DNA from: Stomorhina lunata
Lineage: Eukaryota; Arthropoda; Insecta; Diptera; Rhiniidae
Assembly: GCA_933228675.1 (NCBI GenBank)
Contig: OW121742.1
Coordinates: forward strand, 128,937,983-129,001,982
Reading direction: 5' to 3'
DNA: 64,000 nt
The translations under genes and the position numbers were made by a program. Shown one piece after another: positions 34,936 through 47,100 of this stretch. Each line of letters opens with the position of its first letter. The stretch's first letter is position 1. Below the pieces are notes generated by a model. The model saw only the letters and a list, made by a program, of their open reading frames with translations. It searched no databases and was not told the DNA's origin.

Positions 34936-35762
34936 TCGGGTTATCCATTTTGCGGTTTCAAATGTGTGCGTAAAAAACACATATAAAATATTTTTTTCAT
35001 GATATTTCTTTTTTATTATAAAGTTTGAACATTGACATATGTTAGAAATACTAAATCTATTAAATAATCACCACGCGAAATGTTGCAAGCATTGATTCTT
35101 TTGAGGTAATTTTCGACCACTTTTTGACACATATTGGGCGGTATTTCAGCCATATTTAACTTGGCGAAGGTTGGTTTTTAAGTGCTCAAGAGTTAAAGGT
35201 TTATCTGCATAAACACGGTCTTTCGCGTAGCCACACAAAAAAAGTCTAATAGTGTCAAATCGCATTTTCTTGTTGGCCAGTTAATATCGCCACAACGAGA
35301 AATTATGTGGCCAGAAAATGTCTTTTGCAATTAAACCATATTCGCCATATTGTGGTTGTTGAAACCACATATTCTCCAAGTCGTATATTTTAATAACAGG
35401 CAAAAAAAGTCGGTAAGACAGTCCTAATTCCTGAGAACGACGAGGAATCGACACATTGGAGTCTTCGGCAACACTTTCACTTGCAGCAGCGATAATGTAT
35501 AGGCCTTCTAATATTTGTAACTGCTCTAGTATCTTCAAATTTCTTCACAATTTTACCAATTGCTTGCGTAGTTGGACAATTATGTAAACCTTAATCTCCT
35601 CTTAAAGGACATTATGGTTAACATTGTGTCATACTTAAGCGATCCATTTTCGTCAATGTCAGACTATCAACTGAAAAGGAAAAAAAATTGATTTAACAAC
35701 TTAGTTTGACAGATTTCGAATTTTAGTCGTATACTTTTGAAACCACGAAATGGATAACCCTT
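34936..35762 (-). mobile_element. 827-bp internally deleted mariner-like element with TA target sites
   Basis: Inverted ends GGGTTATCCATTTTGCGG (34938 on) and CCACGAAATGGATAACCC (to 35760) are flanked by TA at 34934-34935 and 35763-35764. Coding remnants lie on the minus strand. Near 35430-35470 is an N-terminal helix-turn-helix segment, SIPRRSQELGLSYR. After a deletion come LENMWFQQ (about 35365-35390, the DD region), then WPTRKCDLTLLDFFLCGYAK and VYADKPLTLEHLKTN toward the C terminus, ending at about 35080. The central catalytic core is missing, so it is a MITE-like derivative that a full-length relative could mobilise. Confidence 0.75.
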
Positions 35763-37310
35763 TAGAGTAATTATTTTACTACAGCCACCAACTAGTTAGT
35801 GCAATGAATTCATTTTTCCAAACCATTGCTTCCTTCCTTTATTCAAAATATTATAATAATAATACAATAATTATCTTTTTATGTATATAATATTTCAAAA
35901 ACTTTAAAACTTATGTAATCTATAATAGTATGTGTACGTATTCTTTACTTAAGTATAAAATTGTAAACTTTTTATCGTTTCCATTCTTTATATAAATAAT
36001 TTGTAACTTAAAGCAAGAAAAATCCATAACAAGAGAAACTTAGAAAACAGATGTAGAGCATTTTAGTTAAGTTTGCATGTTCATTTCATTTAAGATGTTG
36101 CAAGTCACACTCACAAGCCTTCATTTCATTAGATCTCAGAATGTTTTCTAAGATGAGTAGGCCAATACTTCATTAATACGAACTTATAACAGACAGATTT
36201 GTTGCATTTTCTTAAACCAAAAGATTTTACGTGCCTTTTGTATATAAATATTAAAGAAAAAATTTTGAAATTGTTATTTTATGAACTTTTATTAAACATC
36301 ATTAAAAATGAAAAGTTAAACCCTTTTCATGCTTGTAAAATGCCTTATACTTAGAGTGTATTTATCAGCGTTAAACAAATTTAACTGCAGCCAGTTTTAA
36401 GACAAAACTTTTGGCAGCTAAAGCCGCTGCAATAAAGACAATATCATCTAAAGCTCAATTGGCGCGTCAATCTAAAAAAAAAAAACCAAAAACTTACACT
36501 CATATTTTGGCCACTACGACATTTAACAACCTAAAGATCGATCGTTGAAAAGATCGTTTTTGAATACATACAATGATGACGACGTTGATGACCAAAAAGT
36601 CTAAACTAAAACCGTCTTAAAGTTACAACAATAAAACAAACACTCCACTTGCATTCTTTGGACTTTCATAATGATTTTTTTGGGGATTTTTTGATTCTGC
36701 TGATGCTTATATTTTGTAGGTTAGAGCCGATTTTATGATGTTGTAGTTGATGATATCTTAAGAGGAGAAATTAAAATCAAAAACAACGACAGCAACAACA
36801 AAAGTCATCTGCTTATTAAGTCAAAGAATATAAAATGTTGGTCTGCTCAGAAAAAGCTACAGCAACAACAATATTTTTTTTTAACTTTTAATATTGTTAT
36901 TGATGTTGATGTTGGAAATTCATAGCTTTTTAAACAACTATAAAAACAACAACACGAAGGGCAAACTGCATTTTAATCAGTTAATTTTGTATTAGCATCT
37001 TATCGCTCAGGTAAATGCTTTGTTTTTGGTAACCAAGCAGCAGCAACATGTTTGGCAGTTTATATACGAGTACACCCCACATCATAAAATATCGTCGTCA
37101 TCATCGTCGCACATGTAAAGAGACCAAATTGAAAGAACCCCATCTCAAACAAATATTTCTAAAGATGCTTTGAACGTTTAGTACACAGAGATAACTAAAG
37201 CGTAATGTGATTGCAGAGCTTTTATTTTAAAATCTTAAAATTTTTACTTTAATCTGTCTGTATATATAAAAATTAATCTTCGAATGTCTGTATGTCCTTT
37301 ATAGAATAGT
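35763..37310. other. AT-rich spacer with CAA/CAG-type repeats
   Basis: No gene. Imperfect CAACAACA/AGCAACAACA stretches (about 36785-36960) and GTCGTCATCATCGTCG (about 37093-37108) occur, resembling fly regulatory DNA in composition only. The TGTCTGTATATATAAAA phrase near 37256-37272 directly precedes the tandem repeat. Confidence 0.45.
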
Positions 37311-37830
37311 AAACTATGCATTTGTTCAAGTTATGATTTTAAGAAAAGTTGTTGCGCATGAGCCGACTAAGTTGACATGATCAAGTTCCGACAGGTGGCG
37401 CCACTGAAAATTGCTTAACGTTCATTAAATCGTAAACTGTGCTTTTGATTATACTATGATCTTTAGCAAAGTTCTAGCGCATAAGCCGACGAAGGTTTCT
37501 AAGTTGGTATTACCAATTTCCGACAGGTGGCGCCACTAAAATTACTCAAAATGAATTTATTTCTAAACTGTGCATTTGATCATGCTATGATCTTTAGCAA
37601 AGTTGTTGCATATTCGTCGACGGAGGTTTTCAAGTTTGTGCGATTAATTTTCGATTGATGGTGCACTGAAAATTGTTCAAAATGAATTGAATCGCCAACT
37701 ATGCAATTGATTATGTAATTATCTTAAGCAAAGTTGTTGTGCATGTGCGACGAAGATTTATAATTAATCAAAATAAATTGAAGTGTAAACTATGCATTTA
37801 ATCATGCATTAATCGAACAAAATCAATAAA
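37311..37830 (+). repeat. Tandem repeat, about 4.5 units of ~125-131 bp
   Basis: Unit starts marked by AAACTATGC or AAACTGTGC occur at 37311, 37434, 37565, about 37696 and 37787, giving spacings of about 123, 131, 131 and 91. Each unit has ATGATCTTTAGCAAAGTTGT, a GCCGACGAAGGTTT-type segment and CCGACAGGTGGCGCCACT in the first two units, decaying in later ones. Unit divergence increases to the right. Context and phrase TCTGTCTGTATATATAAAA suggest it is part of a larger dispersed element; class unknown. Confidence 0.65.
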
Positions 37831-38356
37831 ATTATTCAAATTAATTGGATATTTGTGTAATGTCTTTTCCTCGAATTGGTGGATCAGCAACGCGCTCATG
37901 GTACAGTTTGTTTTATAATAAAATTAAAAGACTATTTCTTTTTTTAAAGAAACGAATTTTCTAAAAATTTGATACACTGCTTTTCACCTTTTATCGCTAG
38001 ATAATCTATTTGGTCCATCCCCGTGGACTTTCCTATACGACAATGCCCCAGTACTTAGTGACCGTTTGGTTACCAGTCTGGAAAACAATTTTCAACAAAA
38101 ACCGAACATATTTAGGCAATTCAACTAGCGTGGTCTTAAATTTTTCTCAACTATTCGAAAAATGTATACGAGTCAATTCCTAATAGGATATACGACGTTA
38201 TTCTGAACAAGGAACTTTTTAAAGAATGTTTGATCTTTTAATAAAATTTTGATGATTTCTTTCAAAAGACTCAAAAATTCGGATAATATTGTCCTAATTT
38301 TTGTAAAAATTCATTGAAGTAAGCAATTACTATTATTACTTTCTTACCGATATTAA

Positions 38357-38485
38357 TGTGCTGTTTATAGAACACAATCACCTGATGATTGTGTGAAATT
38401 TGCATGTGTTTTGTTATTGTAACAAAAACAAAATACATGTAAATTTCTCTCAATCGTCAGCTGATTGTGTTATATAAACAGCGCA
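38357..38485. repeat. 129-bp near-perfect hairpin (palindromic foldback)
   Basis: Left arm 38357 to about 38418 (TGTGCTGTTTATAGAACACA onward) pairs with right arm to 38485 (TGTGTTATATAAACAGCGCA) over roughly 60 base pairs with few mismatches and a loop of only a few bases near 38419-38422 (TTGTAACAA). It would fold into a long hairpin as RNA or extrude as a cruciform. It may be a small foldback transposon or an miRNA-like or hpRNA precursor; neither is proven. Confidence 0.6.
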
Positions 38486-40034
38486 TAACTCAATATAATT
38501 CTCACTCAGTTTATACAAAAATATGCCCCAACGGAGCTTTAATAAAATAGCTTCAAATATTGGAAATAATTTGAACCATCGCATTCATGTTAATTTTTAT
38601 TAGTGTATTTTAAAAGTTTTTACTCAAAATGATTTTTCTTCCTCAATTTCCCAAAGTACTATACATAACTTCTCATATTACCACCGAAATTTATATACCA
38701 AAATAATAAAAAAAACTACATACACCAAATAAGATTGATCATTTCAAAGATACCCAAGTGGTTTTCTTCTTGATCTGCTGGTGATCTAGATTCTTTATGT
38801 CTTCTCTTAAATGCTCTTTAGATTTCAAACAGATAAGTTTACAAAAACAAAAAGTAAAAAAGTTTAACAAAATATTTAGCTTAAACAAAATTAAAAACTA
38901 CAAAAGAGGTAGAGAAACAAAAGATTTTATGCGTATAAGAATATTTTGAAGGTGGGTTTTTGTTACCTTTAATTACAATATGCATGTTTATGCATGTTTG
39001 TACAATATAAAGCATGAAATTAAAGACAAGTAACAAGAGCCTTACAAACACCTGTGATGACGATAGGCTTTTTGATTTTTTCAATTCTTCTTGTTCCTTC
39101 TACTGAACATCAATATCATGTGAATATACCTACTTAGATGCTATATAGAGACAATATACTTTTGGATGGATCCGTTATCGGCCAATTCATGTTCAAAAGG
39201 CATTTGCATTGTTGTTTCAGCTTTTTTTATTGTTATTGTTATTATTCAAGCTTCATTGCGATATAACTAAATTCTGGAAGCGTATTTGGAAGGTGTTGCT
39301 TTTAATGAGAAAGTTTTAATATGGTTTAATATCAACTTAAGCAGCAACAGCAATCGAAATATTTTACCAGGGAATTTAAGACTTAAACTTAAGATACAAA
39401 GAAAACATAAAATAAAAAAGGAACAATTATGGTTGCAAGGGTATTTAGTAACAACAAAAATGGCAACAGTTTTAACAGCAAAGTCCCATAAAAATATAAA
39501 ATGTTGCCATAACTTAACTGTTTATTAATACAACTTAAATGTTATGATTTTTTGTTAACAACAACAGCAGCAGCAGTCGTTCATTCGTTCGTTGTAACAA
39601 ACTAAACAGCAGCAGCAACAGCAACTTGTCCAATAAAAACTAAAGCAACGATTAATCCTCGTTATTGTAAAATCGCTATAAAATTAAAGTGTAATAAAAA
39701 TATTTATATGGTTTCTTTTAAACACTTTTGATCTTTTTATTTCTCTTAACAAATGTTGTTCAGTTACAAACAACAACTGCTGCTTTAAGTTAAGATACAT
39801 ATTTTGATATTTAATTTTTTAAAAACCCGCAAAAAATTGCATATTATTACTGATACATTCCTTTAAAACTTTATTGGTTTTAAATAAATAAAGTTTAATC
39901 ATAATAACATTTACAAACCACAAGTTAATTACTGCTTTAAGTCTTAATTTATTATGTCTTCCCATAATGAAATTTGATCATTAAGCGAAAATTTCATATT
40001 GACAAATCAAAAAAGAAAAATTTTTAAAGTAATT
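38486..40034. other. AT-rich spacer with CAG/CAA trinucleotide tracts
   Basis: CAACAACAGCAGCAGCAG-type repeat at about 39557-39577 with TTCGTTCGTTG beside it, and AGCAGCAGCAACAGCAAC at about 39607-39624. The 80-codon plus frame at 39286-39528 is not convincing. Confidence 0.45.
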
Positions 40035-41235
40035 ACACACTGCGACAAAAAAAAATGAAGTAAAAGCTTAGACAAATGTTTTTTATGAAGGCTCGTTTTA
40101 TTGGTTATTTTAGGTGTTTTTAAAAGCAGATCATAAATAACACGATTCCTATACAAAAATATTGTATAACAATGTCCCGAAAAAAATGAATGTGGAAAAA
40201 CCCGGAAAAAATATATTTGGTTTAACAAAACACATGTATAGCTTTTAAGAAGCTATATACCGTTGAGAAGCTTCCTCTTCCAATATCTTTCAAAAAACTT
40301 AAAATCGGTTGACATTTGTCTAAGTTACAGGATGATAAGTGCATACGCGTATGAAAACCCATTTTTTCACCCGAAACTCCAGATTTTAGGGATGTTTTGA
40401 AAATTCAAAATATAGAATGTTTTTCTACTCGACAATACCTACCAGAAAAATGGTATAACATTCCAGAAACATTTACTTATTATATACTTCACCACCATAG
40501 GTGGAAAGGGTATTATAAGTCTGTGCTGATGTATGTAACGCATAGAAATATTTGTTGTAGACCCAACTTTTAGTATACCAATAGGTGGACCCCCATATAA
40601 ACCATGGATTCAAAGTACAGGTAGCAATTCTAAATATAATTTGATGGCACAAATCATTTTTGATAGTGGGACCACGGCTATTGAAATTCGTCAAAATAGG
40701 TCTATTATTTATGGTATCTCCCATAGGTTCCACTACCTGAATTGATATTTTGGCCACAAATATCAATATTTTTTATAAAATTAAGAACAGATACTGCTAA
40801 ACTTAAATCACTGTACTAAATTTCGAAAAACTTTAAATCGGTCCACATTTGACCATAGCTCCTATACAAACTCTTCTATCAAAACGCACTAAATGAGACA
40901 AAAATCGCTAAAACGCTCGTAAATCTGAAGATAATCAGAATTTTGAGTTTATTTTTTGCATACATGATTTTTGTTAAAACTGTAAATTAAAATTAAATTA
41001 AAATTTCGAAATAATCCGTCCACATTTGATCCTAGCTCTCATATAAGTTTAAGTGAAGGAAACAGCTTAAATATATAAGTTTTGAGAAAATGTTTGTATG
41101 ATGGCAAAATTTAGCTAATATTTGTCTTTATACACGAAAAAGAACACTTTAGACCTTAGTGGTGAAGGGTATCGTATGGTCGGGCTTGACCGACTTTAGC
41201 ACTTCCTTACTTGTTTTTTTTTTGTCACAGTGTGT
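40035..41235. mobile_element. TIR element split by a nested mini-me insertion
   Basis: Outer ends ACACACTGCGACAAAAAAAA (40035 on) and its near inverse TTTTTTTTGTCACAGTGTGT (to 41235) form TIRs of about 20 bases with one mismatch. The left 440 bases are unique, AT-rich and non-coding. The rest is occupied by mini-me copy D, which ends only a few bases before the right TIR. The host element would be about 460 bp without the insertion. Confidence 0.5.
40478..41214 (-). mobile_element. mini-me/DINE-1-like repeat, copy D
   Basis: Inverted orientation. Starts TATACTTCACCACCATAGGTGG with the terminal hairpin (written here as ACTTCACCACC and GGTGGAAAGGGT, about 40486-40510). It contains GACCCAACTTTTAGTATACC and GGTCCACATTTGACCATAGC and ends AGTGGTGAAGGGTATCGTAT, GGTCGGGCTTGACCGACT, TACTTGTTTT. 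It lacks the long GTCY run of copies A-C because that internal section is deleted (about 40590). Confidence 0.65.
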
Positions 41236-44200
41236 TATAATTCTTTGTTTTTTAAAAGCTTTTTTAACACGCTGCCATGAGTCAGTTTCAGCCGTGACGC
41301 AATTTGTGATTTCAACTTGTTGGGATCATATTATTATCTGATATGCCAAATTATGATTATTTGGTATTAAATTATGATTAGGTGCAAACAAAAAAACTAA
41401 CCACTGGAACAAATTATGATTGGGTTGATCCAAATTATATTTAAAATATAGAACATGATTGAATCTTAAATCTATGAAAACATTTAAAATTGTTCAAAAA
41501 TTAAATATTGCATTTTTCATTTTTTAGATTATGATCGATATTCAATATATTTCCCATTAATTCGTAATATTGACTAATATTTTAAAAGATCTTTAATGTA
41601 ATCAACGGCATTTAAAATTTTAAATGTTACCATTAAATTCGTCAGGTCTTCCAAATGATTCACGCCACATGTTAATCAATTTATTGCACAGTAAATCACA
41701 AGATCATCGATCTCTCCGTAATCATGACTCATTATCACATTAGGTTATATTTGTGTAATGCATCAAAAGAGACTTGTAATTAAATTTGTAATAAATTATT
41801 TAAAACTATTAAACTTAGAAAATGGAATATTTATTTCCCACATTAAAATGTATATTTTGAACAATTTCAAATAAATGACTGAATAAATATTTAAGCTCTG
41901 CAATCGAATTTTAAGTCAATAAGAGAAATGGACAAGAGGAGGAACACTGTGAATTGAATCAAAAACAATTGAAACGCTGATTAAAGACCCCCCTGTGCAA
42001 TGCGAGAAGTTGTGAGAAAACTAATAAACTTGAAACTTGAATCCGTTTATTTCTTTTTAATAAATACTTTTCCATATTTGGCCATTGAATATAGAAGAGT
42101 CATAAAAGTCCAAAGAAATTATGCGTTCTTTACATGAGGGGAATAATTTGTTGCTTTTGTTGCTATAGGTAAAAGTTTATAGCATTACTCACTTTTTTCG
42201 GTAATTTTCTAGTAATTTTAAGCAACTTTTCTAGCCATAGGATTCATTTTGGTCGCTTTGTCATGGCGGCAAGGTGGTCGGTCAATAATTGTTGGTATGT
42301 CCATGAGCCAAGTGCGAACGTATAGTATTTAATTATGAATTTTATTATGATGATTATTATGCACGCAGTGTTGCCTGATAGAGAGTTGTTGATTAAGTTT
42401 TTCCCAAAGTCTAATGTCTCGTCCTCCTCGTCTTCGTTATGATGATTATTGTTACTTTTTGTTGTTGTTAATAAGAAACTTAAACACCTTCAAAATTAAT
42501 TGAGTTTATTAGAAATGTGTTGATTTTATTATTATGGCTCTTTTACTGGAGTACAACATTTTGTGGAAGTACAAAATTTTAATAGTTTCTTTGTAGTTGT
42601 TTGTTGCAAGCCTTTGTAATAATACTCGTAATTGGGATTAGAACAAGTAAAACTTAATTATTGTTTCATTTTCTTTCAATGTAAATCTTATAATCTTTTA
42701 AACATTAATTAACAATATTTTTTAACAATTTAAAAAGAGTGTATTTAATTGTATGTGGGTTCTACGATCAATATTGCGGCAATGAATTTAGTTTTCCATA
42801 AATTCTTTTGTAAAAACAAGATAAGAAAAACTGATGGATGGACGGACTGTTGTAACAAATGTATATTTTAATCGTTGATACTTGTATGTGTGGAATTTGT
42901 AAATTACAATAGTTTCAAAATTTTATTCAAAATAAAGAAAATCAACTTTTCTTTAAACATAATTTACACCACAAAAAAATGTGTTAAATAAAAAGAAAAT
43001 ATAATTTCACGCTTATTTGAAATTTTCAAATCATTTGTGATTTTAAAAGGCTCTTTAACATGGGAACGTGATGTAGTAGATTTTTGTTTTCAACAAATTC
43101 ACATGAAAATTACAAACAGATTTATACAAAAATACTGAAGTTATTTGAATTTACTTTGGAATTACAATTAGAAAAGTCAAAGAATATAAGTGCAATCATG
43201 TAAAAAGCAATTACCATGAAAAATTATAACAAATTAAAATCATGACTAGGATCATATATTAAATACTCCAAAATCCTATGTTTACAAATTAAAATTTTAC
43301 TTCAGAATCTTTTGCTGATGAAAATCATGTTTCGACATATTGTACCCAAATGATATTTACTAACAGTATATACTTTAAATTTAATCAAAGATAACATTTT
43401 TGCAAGCATTACAATGTTAAGCTTAATGTAATTTTTTTTTTAAATATGTAGTTTAATATTTCATCCAGTTCGAATCCAACATAGTTTGCTCGAACTTGGA
43501 GAATAACAAATAAACTATCGATATTCTAAATGTGATCACCTTAATGATTAAAATATACATGGGTTTCCAAAATATCTTTGGCAATATGAAAGAGTAGCTT
43601 AAGTCGACATAAGAGAGATATGAATTAAGGCGTTTATGGCATTACAGAAGCAAGGGCGCTTAAATGTGTTTTGTCCGTTTAAAAAAATTCGAGTACTTTT
43701 TAGCTTAAGTTTTTTGAATCAAAAATGCATTGATTTAATCAACTTATGTACACATATTTTTGTATACATGTTCATATTTTTCTTTCATCATATAACGATT
43801 TCGTTTAACTTCACATAAGCTGTATAAATGTTGACCTTAAAAAAAGAAAGCCATTATTTTCAAACAACTTATGTTTATATAAAACTATATAAAACAAAAT
43901 ATATACTTTTTATAATTATTTTGATGATTTTTATTCGACCTTTCTTCTTAACAATTTTTAGAAATAAATGAGCTCGAGGTCTGGGTTTTTATAAATTTAT
44001 ATATCTATTTCGTTTTTGTCCAATATTTCGACATCCTTTGGATATTATCTTCAGGGACCAGCGAGTTACCATATACACTTTACAGTAATGTGTATACTTT
44101 TTATTTAAACAGAACCGCTTAAAGTTACTTAAGGTCCAGATCAACTCAAATTTCAGTTTCAAAATAGAGCTAAAGTAGAAAAAACGTAAATATACTATAC

Positions 44201-45399
44201 TAATTCATAAATTATTCTCCGAAATCAAGCAGAAGAAAAATTACACAAAATTGATGATATCTCAAAACTTCAATTTTCTACTTAAGCTATTCTTCCATAT
44301 TGCCACAGATGTGATTATAATGTTATGTACACACTTATATAAACACATTAATAATTTCATCAAATGGAATAGCTATTGTAAACATTCAAAAGTAATTGAA
44401 AATTTATTAATTCAAGTCCTTTCCTTCATCTTAATCCAAATCCCTAAAAGATAAATTGTAACTTGAGTCAATTTAAAATTTCCTCCCAGCCCCTCTATTA
44501 ATATGTTTTATTAAAACCATGTTTAAAGTGAAAATGAATAAACAAAAAAAAAATAAAACCAATTTGATAATAGAATTTAAAAGATATAAATTATTTAGAA
44601 CTTAAGTAGATAGATTAAGGTTTCTTTAGTTTATTCCTAAACCAAAAAGTTTTAGTTTCTTTTTATCCCTTATCTATTTACTTTGTCTACTTTAAAGTTT
44701 ATATTTGTTACATTTTCTATTTGTATTACAATTTCCAAAAACAACCATCAAACAGAAATGACAATAAAAGCACCCCTATACTAAAATGTATTTCGAAAAA
44801 AAACTGCCTCCAAATTAAACCAATTCTAAAGCCTAAAGGAGATTTGTCAAAAATTTTGTTTTTAAAACCTTTTTTTAAACTTTTTCCAACTTTTTGAAAT
44901 ATTATTTTCCTTTTTTTTTCTTAATTTTAACTTCTAAAGCAGTTTTTTTTTTGTTTAAATATTATGTAGGGTACAAAGATAAAAGGGAAAAATAGAAAAA
45001 AGAAATTGACACCAATATGCCAATTCTAGCGCCTAATATTCACACTAACTGCTTACGTGCTTTTGTACAAAATGTTTAGCTTAGAGCCAATGAAGCGCAA
45101 GTTTAACCCTTTTTAAAAACTTTTTATATTTCAATTTGCAATTTTTTCGATTTCACGAATTGAGTTTTTTTTTATTTCTTTGGCTTTGTAAACTAAAGGA
45201 TTTGAATTGTATGAAAAATAAACGAAATGTAAAAAAAACTTTTTTCTCTCATTGGGTTTTGCAATGTATTACTTTTTTGTTTGATGTATCGGTATGTGTT
45301 TCTTTATTTTTTCTATATATGAATATTAGGGAGCTCATGAAAAAGTTTCTCTTTCTTTATTTACATTTATAAATGTTGCTAAAAGAGTAGTGTACATAA
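41236..45399. other. AT-rich intergenic sequence
   Basis: No gene. AAATTATGATT recurs at about 41349, 41369 and 41410 with TTGATCC beside the last, a short cluster of unknown nature. Positions about 44015-44055 (ATTTCGACATCCTTTGGATA, TCTTCAGGGA) resemble a phrase common in insect repeats, too short to assign. Short frames in 43636-45372 are unsupported. Confidence 0.45.
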
Positions 45400-45545
45400 T
45401 TTTGAAATCGGCCCATATTTGACCTTATATATAGCCGCAACTCTCAAAAGTCACTTAAATGACACAAAACCAGTGCATACCAAATTTGTGTTTCATTATC
45501 CCAATCATCCATTTTCGTTAAATCTGAAGATCGGTCTATAAAATC
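45400..45545 (-). repeat. Decayed mini-me-like fragment
   Basis: GAAATCGGCCCATATTTGACC and a following GTTAAATCTGAAGATCGGTC phrase match internal parts of the mini-me copies. No ends are preserved. Confidence 0.4.
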
Positions 45546-45584
45546 AAAATAGAACAGGTTGGTTACACAGAAATATTACTTAGA

Positions 45585-46015
45585 TTAGGTTTCCGAAGGG
45601 ACATCTTCACTCGGAGACCCATGAGGACCATTGTGATCCTTCAACAAAGAATAGATTGAGGAAAGATGAAGAAAAAAGAAAAATACAGTGGAAAAAGAAG
45701 AGTGGAAGAGTCCAGTGATAAACCCTACAATATCCAGCCGCTTGCGCTGTTGCAAATCCTGAAGTTTAACCCAGAATCTACTGCCTAGATGTCTGAGTCT
45801 CTGATTTTGAAGTCTTTGACAGTGACAGGTTCGGAATGCTACCATGCCACCTATTTAGCCTAGAATTTAAGGCACAGATCCCTATACATTTGCTTAAGAT
45901 TGTCCTATTCAGACCTAGTAGAATTTTGGTTACACTAATGTCCGGTTTAGGCCATAGAGCTCTCGATGTCCTACATGTAACCATGTTTCTCATGTCTTTG
46001 TATTTTCCTTGCTGA
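45585..46015 (-). pseudogene. Non-LTR retrotransposon 3' end remnant (post-RT/RNase H region)
   Basis: Minus-strand frames read RALWPKPDISVTKILLGLNR (about 45900-45965) and, after a frame break, LGSRFWVKLQDLQQRK, DIVGFITGLF (about 45715-45790). This order matches the C-terminal part of jockey/LOA-type LINE polyproteins, where LWP..DR.RT..LL.LSR precedes a zinc knuckle and LGS.F...L.DL....L..FI..TG. The zinc-knuckle part is lost to frameshifts. Non-functional. Confidence 0.55.
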
Positions 46016-46160
46016 TCCAAGACTTAGTGCCTAAATAAAAGTGACATATAGGATATAATATACTTAAATCTCAAAAAATTGCATAGGCTTACAAATTAGG
46101 TCAACTTTTGGATCAGAGCAGATCTTATATCAAATCTTATATATATATAGTTCCCACCCA

Positions 46161-46447
46161 ACATTTCAATTGAAACAAGGGTTAATTATCTCAGACAATA
46201 AGCTTCATCCATTTCATTCATTTTTAGACTCCTTGAAAGAGACCAATTTTTTTAACTTACGCATTTTCTGAATGGAAAGAAGAATTTTTACATAGCCTAA
46301 TAGTCAATAACCAGTGACTAGCTGAGTTATGAGGTGAACCGCTTTTTTTTAATTAATTTTTTTTTAATGTGGGTCTGACCGGGGATCGAACTTGGGTCCT
46401 CTAGTATGCTAGGCGGATGACCAACCTGATATACCAGGTCAGTTCAC
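46161..46447 (-). mobile_element. tRNA-derived SINE-like element, copy 4 (best tRNA head)
   Basis: Minus-strand copy with a well-kept head: inverted A box CTGATATACCA (about 46429-46439), B box GGGGATCGAACTTGG (46382-46396) and between them an Ala-like anticodon arm. GTGAACCGC at 46333-46341 and the inverse at the right edge (CAGTTCAC, 46440-46447) form a short inverted repeat enclosing the tRNA-like part. The body (46161-46330) includes TTTTTAGACTCCTTGAAAGAG, matching copy 3. Confidence 0.65.
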
Positions 46448-46589
46448 TAGAACAATTTCAAATCTGGGTTTCGTTCTTCAAAATTGGTTCTAGTTTGTGA
46501 GTCCGTGTATATTGGCAGCACTGCGCTTTCAAAGTGACAGTCAGCTGTTGGCGTCGCTAGAAACATTATTTTAACCGGCAGAAGCCGAT

Positions 46590-46850
46590 AGAAACTTTAC
46601 AAAATTTATTAAGCCCAATAAAGCTGCAGCATGGCAATAATTTAAAGATGCTGTTCACAACTCTCTAGGTTACTGGAAATCCCCTGATTTCAAGCATATA
46701 ATCGAAACTTTGTTGCAAAATTATTTGAAAGATTGGAGCTGGAATATCTCGAATTTTTCCTGAAAACTTGAGCGACTACACCAAGACTTGGCAAAAATCA
46801 AAAAACAAGATGCCAATGATTTTAGGACGGAGGCAGGATGGGCGACTGCT
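46590..46850 (+). pseudogene. Decayed fragment of a repeated invertebrate protein of unknown function
   Basis: One frame reads KDAVHNSLGYWKSPDFKHII, then ETLLQNYLKDWSWNIS, a stop, and ERLHQDLAKIKK. The order W..FK..V..FLGN.K...Y...V..LL..Y and then (G)ERFHQDI is a conserved segment I recall from many uncharacterised, multi-copy invertebrate proteins. It is broken by stops. No flanking element ends were found; a stray mini-me terminus (AAATAGTCGGAATTGACC) lies at about 46932. Confidence 0.45.
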
Positions 46851-47100
46851 GTCGGACAAACCTTGCTTAGATCCAATACCGTGTATACCTGAGTTATTGG
46901 TTAATATTTGCCTGAAATTGTGAAAAGTATTAAATAGTCGGAATTGACCAACTATATTTTTTGTTTTATTTTGATACTCTATCGAAATTGTATGACATAC
47001 CTTCATTATTTGACTATAACCTATTATAACATGATTACATAAGTTACTTAACAAAGCTTTTCAATATATTTATTTTGAGCATAAAGTTTAACGTAGTAGA

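Noticed and set aside
44015..44055. Short phrase resembling an insect repeat (ATTTCGACATCC..CTTCAGGGA)
   Set aside because: Too short and degenerate to assign to any element.
45136..45372. 78-codon plus ORF rich in Phe/Leu
   Set aside because: AT-rich chance frame without a signal-peptide-like start context, conservation clue or known motif.
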